This document shows positions 33,447 through 44,153 of a stretch of DNA of 64,000 nt, piece by piece. Under the pieces are notes generated by a model, which saw only the letters and a list, made by a program, of their open reading frames with translations, did no database searches and was not told the origin of the DNA. The stretch's first letter is position 1; each line of letters opens with the position of its first letter. Made by a program: the position numbers and the translations under genes. Source of the DNA: Pseudo-nitzschia pungens (lineage: Eukaryota > Bacillariophyta > Bacillariophyceae > Bacillariales > Bacillariaceae); the NCBI GenBank assembly GCA_037355855.1, contig CM074764.1, positions 3,472,001 through 3,536,000 of the forward strand, in the 5' to 3' direction.

Positions 33447-33675
33447 GTGGTCAAAATCGGCGCATATGCTACTAACTAATACTTACTTCAGTGGTTATTT
33501 ACAACAACAAGACCAACTCTGAAGTCTATAGAACCATATACCTATGGAAAGAGGAGAGTGAGAGCTATCTAATGAGCCATTACTTGTTGCTATTGGTGGA
33601 GGTATACTTTGGAAGTTAGGATTGATGAGCATTGCACCCAAAAAAAATCGGCGCATATGCGCCGATTTTGACCAC
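33447..33675. mobile_element. Small MITE-like inverted-repeat element, 229 bp
   Basis: Perfect 22-bp terminal inverted repeats starting GTGGTCAAAATCGG. At the right end the repeat is doubled into a perfect 26-bp palindrome (33644-33669) centred on GCGCATATGCGC. No clear target duplication is visible, so the class is unknown. Confidence 0.55.
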
Positions 33676-33768
33676 CGCCGCAGCTAGACGATAGGGGGGC
33701 ATTAAACCGTACTTATGCATACATACTATGATGTGGTAGTGGTTGCACGGGCGCATAGCGCGCGCAAC

Positions 33769-33785
33769 CAGGGGTCTGACCCCTG
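33769..33785. mobile_element. 17-bp remnant of a hAT-like element
   Basis: CAGGGGTCTGACCCCTG is exactly the outer 8 bp of both ends of the hAT-like foldback family joined by one T. It is flanked by a perfect 8-bp direct repeat CGCGCAAC (33761-33768 and 33786-33793), the duplication length of the three full copies in this window. Confidence 0.7.
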
Positions 33786-33793
33786 CGCGCAAC

Positions 33794-34988
33794 TAAGGTT
33801 GCATTTTTGGTATACGGTAAACCTTAAGGTTAACCTTACTCACTCTCGGGGAACTTTGAAAAGCGAACCATCAATGCGGAGTTTTTATTGTACACGTACA
33901 TATTATGGTTACCGTACGGTACACGTATAATACACGAACAATAAAGAATAGAGTATTCTTTCCGGGCTTTAATTTTTAGATGTGATCCCTAACGGAAATC
34001 GGGCTCACACGAACTAAATACGTTATTCAAATTCAATTGAATTTATACGCATTCGAAGAGTATATTTCCAGTCATTCTAGCGGTTTTACTCGTGTATTTA
34101 TTGTTTGATTGCGAGAAATGACGGTTTTCGTTGGTCGCGAATAAAATTGAATTTTGGACAGGTAACGACAACCACTCCACCGTAATCGTGGGGATTTCAA
34201 AAAGTGCACCGTCCGGTCTTCGCAGTGCAGCCTGTTTGTGCGAAATAAAAGCAATGGTCTAAACAAAAACTTGATACTAACGGAACAATTCTCGTACATG
34301 CGAGTACATAGCACACACGCGTGGTAGATCTACGGTACAGTTCGGTACGACATTGTTTGCATCTCACATCATCTCCGCCCGTTTTCGGCAACCGTTGTTG
34401 TCCCCGATCGATCGATACCGGTACCGATACAGATATCGATGACATCGATATCGTAACGCTCGTAGGTCCGTCGAGATTGTGATTGACTTTTTCCATCACC
34501 CGCACATTCATTCTGAGAAGCAAGCAGCCCCACCCACCCGGTAACCGCCGCACGTATAAATCCAAACCAACGAAAGAACATTCTACCGTGGCGGAGTATC
34601 TCGAATGCAATCATCTTGCATGACCGTATACCATACACATATTGCAACACAGCAACTCCCACCCACTCTCTGTTCGAATCCCGTAGCGTCGAGTTGAAAG
34701 AGGCCTTGGTGTTGTCTTGTCTGTCTCTCTCCCACTATTCTCGAGCAGACAGCGCGAAGCGGCGATAGAAGCATCGCATCGAATCGCATCGCATCGCATT
34801 GCATTGCGTCGAATCGATCGATCGATCGATACATACATAGATAGATAGATAGAAGGCTGCTCCTCTTTTTTATTGAGTCCGAGTCCAGCCCGTCTTTCGG
34901 TCTTGTTCCGCGCAAAGAAACAGAGACACACACACGCAGAAATACTTTTTGACCGGACCGATAGCAGCACCGGCATAACAGCAGCAAC
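33794..34988. other. Intergenic DNA upstream of the myosin gene
   Basis: No gene supported. Holds GGTAAACCTTAAGGTTAACC near 33825, GTACGGTACACG palindromic phrases near 33915, and microsatellites ATCGCATCGCATCGC, CGATCGATCGATCGAT and AGATAGATAGATAGAA between 34770 and 34855. This should contain the myosin promoter and 5' UTR, whose limits I cannot place. Confidence 0.45.
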
Positions 34989-37900
34989 ATGGAAGTCAAT
35001 CAACAGGTCTGGCTTCGCCGAGACTCCAGCCACTGGGGATGGGTTCCGGCCGTGATTGTGCGAAAAGAAGAACTTGGAGACGACATCGATCTAACCCTGG
35101 TGAACGACAGAAACTCCGTGGAAGCCAACAGCGGAGAACCCGATTATTTTGCGGACGAAGAAGACTTTGTGCAAGTCATTCGGGTGGACAAGGAACAATT
35201 GAAATCCGCCGATCACAATGACATCAAACTCAGAAATCTGTCCTCCACGTTTCTAGACGATCTCGGCAGCAGCAACAACAGCAACAACACCAACATTACC
35301 AACAAGAATTCGAGAATGATGGTGCGCGGAAGCGAAAGTCCAAGCCACGATGGGAGAAGCATTCCCGTTGGTGGGGTGGACGATCTGATCGGCCTGACCC
35401 ATCTCCACGAACCAGCCATTCTTCATGCCCTGAGGCTGAGATACGACAGCGACATCATCTACACCTCCACCGGACCCATTCTGATTGCAGTGAATCCCTT
35501 CAAACCCATGCCAACTCTGTATCGAAGCGAAATCATGGAGGAGTACCGATTGCAGGGAGAGAATGCCAAGAAGGCCAAGTCCGACACCACGAATGCCTCC
35601 CTCAAATCCTTCGACACACCTCGCAAGGGAGTTCGTCGCGCCGCCACCGAACAGGATACAAGAAGACTCTCTCCCCACGTGTACCAAACGGCCGATGATG
35701 CCTATCGGCAAATGTTGCACGGACTGGACAATGCCGAAATGATGGCAATGAAGAATAGAAGTGGAAATGGACATGGAAATGGACATGGACATGGAAATGG
35801 ACATGGACATGGAAATCCAAAAGCAGGACCCAAACGTGGAGAATCGCGCATCGAAGATTCTTCCCCGACGGATCAGTCGATTTTGGTCAGCGGAGAATCC
35901 GGAGCCGGAAAAACCGTCACCACCAAGATTGTTTTGGACTACTTTGCGATGCTTTCGAAGAAACGATCGGGTACGGATGGTGGTCGCAGAACCAGTGGTA
36001 GCAAGAGCTCACAGGACGTCTCCATCGAACAACAAGTGTTGCAATCGAATCCGATCCTCGAGGCATTTGGTAATGCACGAACGATCCGAAACGATAACTC
36101 CTCTCGATTCGGAAAATACATTGACATCTCCTTTACTTCCAAGGGAAAACTGATGGGTGCTTCTATCGAAACCTATCTGTTGGAAAAAGTCCGCCTCATC
36201 CATCCCGGGCCCGGAGAACGCAACTACCACGTTTTCTACCAATTCCTCAAGGCAGCCAATGCCTTGGATAGACAGGACTTCTTTTTGAACTCGAAAACAT
36301 GTCGAGACTTTAGGTTGCTTTCTGATTCCGGCACCTTTGATCGCCGGGACGGTGTCGATGATTGCGAGACTCACCACGAGATGTTAGAGGCAATGGTGAG
36401 TTGGTCTTTTTTGCTGTATTTTGTTGCATTGTGTTGCATTGTGTTGCATTTTGGTGTGTATTGTGTTCCACTGTGTTCCATCCATTGCGTCAGGGTCGTA
36501 GATTGAGATTCTCACGCGACTTTTTTTTTCTCTGGTCGACACGTGCTTTAGCAAACGATTGGATTCACGGAAGAAACAATCTACTCCCTCATGCGATTGG
36601 TCTCGGCCATTTTGTTTGCGGGCAACATGAGCTTCACGCCTAGCGACGACGGGGAATCGTGCAAACTCGACAAGACCAAGGCAGCCTTGGCCTGTGCCGC
36701 TCTTTTGGGTATCACGTATGACGGACTTGCCACTGCGCTGACAAAACGATCCATCAAGGCTGCCGGCGAGACGGTTATGAAATTGCTAACGATTGAAGAA
36801 TCCGGAAAGGCGTGTGAGGCGTTGATCAAGGCCGTGTACGGAGCGACTTTCGATTTTATCGTAGAGAAAGTGAACGCTAGCATCCAAGCAAAATCGGATG
36901 CGAGACGCAGTCTTGGCGGTTCCGATGAGCGAAAGCAAGCGGCATCCATCGGGGTATTGGATATTTTTGGATTCGAGACCTTCGAATACAACTCCTTCGA
37001 ACAGCTCTGTATCAACTACACCAACGAGGCCCTTCAACAACAATTCAATCGATACGTCTTCAAGTTGGAGCAGCAGGAGTACGAAAAGGAAGGTATCATG
37101 TGGAAATTTATTGAGTTCCCCGACAATCAGGACGTGTTGGATCTGATTGATCTGAAACACACCGGAATCATGGCTTTGCTAGACGAACAGTGCATGTTGC
37201 CAAAGAGCACCGACAACAAGTTCACACGTTATTTGTACGCTAGATGCGATCGTCATCCGCGATTCAGTGCGACTTCGGCCCAGCGCGTCGACTACGTCTT
37301 TTCGATCGAACACTACGCCGGATTGGTTGAATACAGCACCGAGGGATGGCTGGAAAAAAACAAGGATCAGCTACCCGCAGCGGCATCTGATTTGATCAAG
37401 AGTTCGGACTTCGAATTGCTCCTCGATATCAACCGCTTCATCAGGGCGGAAGACCGTGCCGGACGCGGCACCGTTGCGACCAAATCCGTCAGTTTCCAAT
37501 TCGCGAAGCAGCTTCGAACTCTTCGTTCGCGTATCGAAACCACCCGTCCTCATTACATTCGTTGTCTGAAACCAAACGATGAATTGTGTCCCGATTACTT
37601 TGAACCCAAGAATATCGTAGAGCAGCTGCGATGTGGTGGTGTGTTGGAGGCAGTGAGAGTGAGCCGCGCAGGTTATCCCACTCGATACCCACATGATGTG
37701 TTCTCGGCTCGGTATTACATCTTGGGCAACCGCAACGGCAATTCTCCCGCATCACCCGTGTTTTCACCCGGTACTAACTCATTGCAGGGAAGAAACGAGG
37801 ACCTCAGGAAACTAATTGCCAAGATTTCCTTGGATTTGTGGCAGATCGATCACGATATTCATCTCGCACAGCAAGAGCTCGAACGAAAGCGCCTAGAATC

Positions 37901-40900
37901 CCATCATTACTACGACGAGGTTGTCACCAAGCCACACCCTACCGCCATGGGAAACTTGTTGACTGGACAAAAGAAAACTTCCAACTTGCCCGCCAGTCAC
38001 AAGGATAAGAATTTGGTCGTTGAATCATCGGCAATGGCACCGGAATTTCACCGCAAGCAATTGCGCAAGACGCTAACGAATGCCCACAAAGCACCACCCG
38101 GAGGCAAAAAGGTCGCCATGAAGAACCACCGTGTCATACGGCCTGAAACGCGAGAAGATTTCTTGGCACTCGACTTTCCGTCCAGATGTGCTGTTGCCGG
38201 ACTGCAGCTTGGGCGAACCAAGGTCTTTTTGCGAAGGGAAGCCTTTGATCGTATCGAAGGTCTGCGGTCCGAGAAATTTTTCAATGCCGCTGCTGCCATC
38301 CAAAAGATTGTTCGAGCACGCCAGTGCCGATTGTGGTACGAATATATGCGCTACGCTGCCATCGTTATTCAATGTCATGCACGAATGCAGATTGCGAAGA
38401 GAAAGGTTTGGGACACCCGATTGCGAAAGGCTGCCACCACCATTCAGTGTGCATGGAGGGTGTTTGTCTCGCGAATGTATGTTTTCGAAATGCAACTGGC
38501 ACGTCGCACGGCTGCCGTGATCATTCAACGTCAGTGGAGGCACTACAAGAACGAACCTGTTGGACCAAGCGACGAATACGTCATCTATTGCATGACTCGA
38601 ATCCAGGCCATGTATCGTGGCAAGGTGGCCCGCATTCGATTCGCCTTTGAGCAACAGAAACGAGAGCGCGAGCAACAAATGCGTTTCGAAGAAGAGGAGC
38701 GACAGAGGCGGAGAGAGGAAGAAGAGCTATCCCGTCACCGACAGCGCGAAATCGAGGAGGAAGAACGAAGCAGACTACAGACACAAAGAGTGCTTTCACC
38801 TGTCAAGGAGGTCAATGAGCGGCAACTGGCTAACGGTACAAAGGGACGGGATATAGTCAACTACGAGAATGCTCAGCTCGGAGATTTGTTCCACGAAATT
38901 ACTGAAAATAACTGGGCAGTCGTCGAGAATATCTTGGACAAGCACCCAGACCTCGCCGAAGCACAAGATCCGAAGACCGGAGAACTCGCTTTGCACAAGA
39001 TTGCTCGCCAATCCAGTGCGTGGACCTTGCTGATTGACATGGTGCTTGTATTATATCCAAAGGCTTTGATTCACAGGGACAATATGGGGGCTCTTCCCAT
39101 TCACCATGCAGCTGCTCACGACAACCTCTCTGCGTTGGAAATTATCTACAGTGCCTACAAGGAAGGAATCAACGACACAGACAAGATGGGACGCCTGCCC
39201 ATTCACGTTGCTGCCAATTACGATGCCGTAGATGCCATCAAATTTCTGTTGTCGACGTCGCCCGAGGGCGCGTACACAATGGTCTACCGTCCCCCCCACA
39301 ACTCAGGTGGTGGACTGCCCCTTCACATCGCTTGCCGCAACCACGGTTCGATTGGGGTGATTACCGCGTTGTTGGCCGAGAACTTTGCGTCGGCTAAGCG
39401 CACCGATGAAAATGGCGACTTGCCACTTCACTTGCTGCTACGATGTGGTGAGGTCGTGGACCCCGTAGTCGTCAAGACATTGCTCACGTGCTTTTCTGGA
39501 GCCGTTTCGCGAACGGACATGAACGGTGACCTACCTCTTGCAATCGCTATCAAGCACCAGTGCACGGCGTCTGTGACAAATTCGATCTTGGTGCACTTTC
39601 CCGACGCCGCCGCCGTTCTGGATAGCGAAGGTCACAGCCCATTGCACCTGGCATTTAGCCATAATGCCGACGATAGAACACTCATGGGTCTATTGAATCA
39701 CGCACCCGTCCTCGCAACCCAAGTCGATAAGAAGACAGGTCTTCTTCCGATCCAGGTCGCTACGCAAAATGAGCATTCTCATTTCATTGTTCACAACTTG
39801 CTGAAACGCGACTTGCCTATAGACATGAAAGAAAAGGTAAGGGCCCAGCTCGTTCCTCACCATTACTCGTGGAACCACTTGGTGGCGAGCACGGAAGATT
39901 TGTATTACCAAGTTGTAACGAAGGTTCTTCAAGCTTGCACACAGCCTCAAGTGCTAGCTTTGGCACATATCGAAGGTCCGGATGGAAAGATCGCACTCGC
40001 AGCCGCCACTCCGGTGTGCAAGCACGAGATGCGAGTGATGCTTCGCCTATTCAATACTCTCGAGGTGGTCAACCAACGTCCGGCTTATACCAACCCTGTA
40101 AGCGATACGCAAATCTTCTACGCACTTCGATACGATCCACCTCCGCAAGCCAATAATGGTGCATTTACCGTGCTACACGAAGAAAAGAATGACGCGCATT
40201 CTGGTGACGATTACGTGGAAGATTTTGACGATCATACCATCATGTCGATGACATCGAAGATGAGCACTCGATCCGCCCTGACTACAAGGACGCAGCATAG
40301 CATAGACGAGAAGTTACGCCTGATCCGCAGAGAGAAAGGTCAACAAGTCATTGCCAAGCTCACATCGAAATCGGAAATTGTAGAACGAGAATTGAAGGTT
40401 CGAAAAGACTACCATTTGTCAAGACACTATGTTCCCGCTGTGATAAGTGTGCATCATACGGTCCAACACGCAGCCTATTCGGAAGCAATGGCTGAGCCAG
40501 GATACTGCATCACGATGGAAGGAGCTGATACAACTGCAGAGAATCTCATGCTTGACATGCGAAAGAACGGAAAGCAATTCCCACAGAAGGCCGTGAAACG
40601 CATCGGTATCTCGCTACTCCATCTTCACGAGCATGGACTCGTTCATGGTGATTTTGGCACCCACAACATTGGCAAATTTGGTAGTCGGTGGAAGATGTTG
40701 GGAGTTGGAGGAAGCATCCCTCTTGGCAGACCCACCGATCCATCCCGTGGTTTTTATCATCCGCCGGAAGCTATTCGGCTGGAACAAAGAAGAGGCAACA
40801 ATCCAATGGGGAAGAAGAGCTATAACGCGAGTGTTGTTTCCGTCCCTTCTCATCCGACCTATGATATTTGGGCATACGGAGTTGTCTTTTACGAAGGGAT

Positions 40901-41468
40901 TGCTGGGTTGCCACTTGGTCCCTACGCTTGTCGAGGAAAGCGTCCGATGAGCACAAGTGAAGTCTCGAAGATTGGTCTGTGGGATGAAAATAGTCTGCGC
41001 AAAGCATTGAGGCATATTCCCGACGACGACAATGGTATGGCGCGGGATTTGATTCGGTTTATGCTTCATCCAGATCCAAGCAAGAGAGCGAGCTCAATGA
41101 GGCAGGTACTTGAACATGCGTACTTCACTAACGCTCAGCCAGCGCCCTCTGCATCCGGAACCCAACAGCAAATGCCACAACAGTACCAAGCACAGGGCCA
41201 AGGCCAGCAATTCGCGAGTTTTGACGCCTTTCCCTCCGGGGAAAATGCTGCTCCCATGTCGTCCCACAATCCACAGCAGCCGATGGAGCCCCCCGGAGTC
41301 CAGAAAACGGCTTCCGGGGATTATAGCATCGAGAACCGGGAAAACGGTGTTCGTGGACGCAGAATGAGTAATGAATCATTGAAGAGCAGCAAGAGCTTTG
41401 GTGGCTTTCGCAAGCTCAAGAACACCATTCGTAACGGTATGAGTGCAAGTGGCAGGGAACAATTTTAG
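34989..41468 (+). CDS. Myosin with IQ motifs, ankyrin repeats and kinase-like tail
   Basis: Two exons (34989-36395 and 36552-41468), about 2,107 residues. It starts at ATG in context GCAACATGG. N-terminal SH3-like segment, then a motor head: P-loop GESGAGKT (about 301), switch I NDNSSRFGKY (about 366), switch II DIFGFETFEYNSFEQLCINY (about 605) and RPHYIRCLKPND (about 802), so ATP and actin binding look intact. A Gly/His/Asn/Met tract (GNGHGHGNGHGHG) is inserted before the P-loop. Five IQ motifs follow (about 1048-1172), for example AAIQKIVRARQCRLW, then an Arg/Glu coiled coil (1170-1200), ankyrin repeats (about 1238-1550; GALPIHHAAAHDNLSALEII) and a protein-kinase-like domain (about 1758-1998). 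The last has LVHGDFGTHNIG in place of HRDxxxxN and GVGG where DFG is expected, so it is probably a pseudokinase. Likely a cargo-binding or signalling motor; no tail of classical type. Confidence 0.9.
36396..36551 (+). other. Intron of the myosin gene, 156 nt
   Basis: Donor ATG|GTGAGT, acceptor TGCTTTAG|CAA, phase 0. Inside, TTGTGTTGCATTGTG-type repeats and a TCGTAGATTGAG stop interrupt the reading frame. Splicing joins HHEMLEAM to QTIGFTEETIYSLMRL, the expected myosin head sequence. Confidence 0.88.
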
Positions 41469-42525
41469 TGATAGTATGAAAAGTAATTGCCGATAATTGT
41501 TCGAACAGTGATGAGAATTTAGTTGGGGTATCCGGAATTCGTGTGTGGATTCCCGATATAATTGAACAAGACCTCGAGGACGGACATTGACACTATAGAT
41601 AAATGAATTTATTTCCGAATAATGAATGTATGTACAAACGGTGACTATGACGTAGTTTTCAAAGAGATTCTTTTACGTAGTGAACCCTTCCAGACATCTC
41701 TGGATGTGATGAACAATACTTGGTATTCGGAAGAATTCGGTCAGAAGAAAGTCTTTGGAAACTTAATGGACTTCCGCTCACCATCCTCATCTGCGATTGA
41801 AACCCTCGTGTTCCGTTCGACAGCGGCTGCAGGTGCAGGTGCATAATCAACCGAACTCACGCGCAAAAAGGCAATCCAACACAAAAATGTCGCGAGCATC
41901 GATCGTTCGGCATCCGCAACGATATTTCACAAGACCGAACTGAACTGAACTGAACTGAACTGAACTTGTACAACACCTCACTACACTGTAATGCTTTATT
42001 ATATCAATCAATAAAAATTCCACTACAACTACAGAAAGGAACGAACGGGTCCCCACGCTTCCGGGATCCTCCAACCATCCGATCGATCCTCGCATCCCAA
42101 AGCCAGAGTGGAGGCGAGCATTTTTGTGGGCAGTGTACGTATTTGATGCATTCGCTCTGGTTTGTTCCCTGGTTGCACGAACGACTAGTTGTTTCGTCGA
42201 CGGTATCGCACAGCATCTGACCCTTCCAGTGAGTGAAAAATCTTCCGATACCAGCCGGAAACCTCCGTCGAATGCTGCCAAACCGCTTTTGTTTCGATTT
42301 GATTCGATTCGATCCGATCCGTTTCCTCTCTTCTCCTCTCCTCTCCTCTCCTCTCCTCTCCTCTCCTCTCCTTTCATTTCATTTCATTTCATTTCATTTC
42401 ATTTCATTTCATTTCATTCTATCTCATAATATTTATCCATGCAGATATATCCATCTCCGTCCTTTGGGCACTTGCAATGGCTCGGAAACGTGCATCAACA
42501 TACTGCTTGTTCGGTCGCTCCAAGC
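41469..42525. other. Intergenic DNA with pentamer repeats
   Basis: No gene supported. Contains GAACTGAACTGAACTGAACT at 41937-41966 and a long TCCTC followed by ATTTC pentamer microsatellite at 42325-42420. Open frames over it, in both strands, come from the repeats. Confidence 0.5.
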
Positions 42526-43038
42526 TCACGCCTCGGATTCTTCCACATTCAGGGGTTCGCCTTCTTCGTTTTCGCTCTCTTCGTTGCCGTCGCGCACATC
42601 CAGCATATCCAGGATGTTGAAGACAAAATTGTAGGCCGACGTGATCACGTTGATGACTGTTTTTGTGTCCATCAAGCCCCGGTCGTTCGTGACCAGGGTC
42701 GCCAAGACGAACTGCGGGATGTCCTCCAACAAAATCTCCAGCGCCAAAACCCTGTTGAGGCTGCGCGTGACACGGTTTTTTTTACTACCGCAGCACCCCG
42801 TGAAGAGCAGCGACACGATCGTCAGGCTCGCCATGGCAACCGAGACACAGAAAAAGATCAGCACAGGCAGGTCGTATTTGTCCCTGATGTCGGGGTCCGT
42901 TTCGAGAACGGTCACCGATCTGTAAAAGTTCCAGTCTCCGAAAACGTCGGCGCCGGACGACACGGCGATCTTGATCAGGGGAACCCAGGTTTTGCGCAAT
43001 GATGTCGATTTGGTGGAGGTGGTGGACGTGGCGGACAT
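42526..43038 (-). CDS. Small predicted membrane protein, 170 residues
   Basis: Starts MSATSTTSTKSTSLRKTW. Conserved-looking SGADVFGDWNFYRSV precedes one clear membrane helix (LPVLIFFCVSVAMASLTIVSLLF, about 56-78) and a second amphipathic or membrane stretch (VLALEILLEDIPQFVLATLV, about 98-117). A Cys-Cys-Gly-Ser-Lys-Lys loop separates them, and the C-terminal tail is very acidic (EESENEEGEPLNVEESEA). The D-x-x-x-D-W and E-D-I-P-Q pattern recalls multi-pass families such as XK-related or other diatom membrane proteins, but I cannot assign it. No introns are needed. Confidence 0.55.
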   Translation of the reverse strand: MSATSTTSTKSTSLRKTWVPLIKIAVSSGADVFGDWNFYRSVTVLETDPDIRDKYDLPVLIFFCVSVAMASLTIVSLLFTGCCGSKKNRVTRSLNRVLALEILLEDIPQFVLATLVTNDRGLMDTKTVINVITSAYNFVFNILDMLDVRDGNEESENEEGEPLNVEESEA

Positions 43039-43923
43039 GATGGATGAATGTCTTGGATTGGGCTGTGTTGGGTTGTGTTGTAGAGGAATTTTGTTTGGAT
43101 CGGAGTAGGTACACGTACCGTGTGTTTGTTGTGTTACTACAGTTTCAAGTTAAAACCTTACTCGTTTTTCATTTTTTTTCATTATTTTTGTTCTTTGGTG
43201 TCTCGATCGGAGTGATACGGTAAACCTTAGTTTCTTGGATCCAGAGAAAAAGCTCATGAATACCGTATACGGTAGTACGGTACGAAGTATGAAAGATCTA
43301 ACGGTTCATGTTCAAAACTTTGCGTCTTCTCGGAAAACGTGAGAGAAACACGAATCAAACGGAAACTCGTGTCAGAGGATACAACTCACTCGTACGGCAA
43401 GTAATATTACTTACGCGTACACGTACGTACCGTACGTGCGTATTGGAAGTACAGAGGAGAAGATAGGTAATCTTACCGTAGGACCCGCTGCAAGAAGCTC
43501 GAATACCGATCAAGCAATAAGGTTTTCCGTACGGTATGAGTAAGGTTAGTGATAAGCTGACTAATTCGTATTTTCAGAATTTTGAATATTCTTTTCGAAC
43601 TGAAAACGTAAGACTTACCGGTAGAAGTAACGGTACACTTACTCGAACTCTACCAGTACTTGTACAGGTAGATAGCAGGGGTCATAACAAGAACACAGCG
43701 CGTAACCTTACCGGTACGAGTAAGATAATATCTTACTTCGTACTTCGTATGTACTTTTTTAAGGTCCCCTGCCCTCTGCGGCATGGAGACGTTACAACCA
43801 ATATCGCACTGTGTCTACCAGTAATTAGTGTCTACGTTACTATGTAAGTTACCGCACTAGACGTGCGCTGTGCCAACAAACGGCAGGAAAACGCTCACAA
43901 ATTTTTTCCGAAACTGCGGTATT
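43039..43923. other. Intergenic DNA rich in ACGGTA and AAGGTT palindromes
   Basis: No gene seen. GATACGGTAAACCTTAG (43213), ACGTACGTACCGTACGTGC (43420), GGTAATCTTACCG (43466), CGTAACCTTACCGG (43702). CAGGGGTCATAAC at 43679 matches the outer end of the hAT-like elements, but no partner end is found. Confidence 0.5.
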
Positions 43924-44140
43924 TCTTGTAAATTTCACGTAAACAAGCCTACAATTCTTTGTAACATAAAATCCGATGTACTAATTGTATTAAATTAAAA
44001 AGTGAATGGTTGGTATGCATGCCAAATTGATGACAATTTCCATCAATCATAATTTTGGCCATCAATTGTATTTTTGTCATTCTTGTTTGTTCTTTGGATA
44101 TTCTCGATCATTTTGACCCTATCCCTAATATTTTCCAACA
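43924..44140 (-). repeat. 3' LTR of the copia element, 217 bp
   Basis: On the plus strand starts TCTTGTAAATTTCACG and ends TATTTTCCAACA. Same sequence as the 5' LTR in my reading. Confidence 0.88.
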
Positions 44141-44153
44141 CACTCCTGTGGAT

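Noticed and set aside
34640..34700. GTTCGAATCCC, resembling a tRNA T-loop
   Set aside because: The flanking T-stem does not pair (CTCTG against CCCGT) and no D-loop or acceptor stem is found upstream.
41622..41846. 74-codon ORF after the myosin gene
   Set aside because: Short, no motif, probably myosin 3' UTR.
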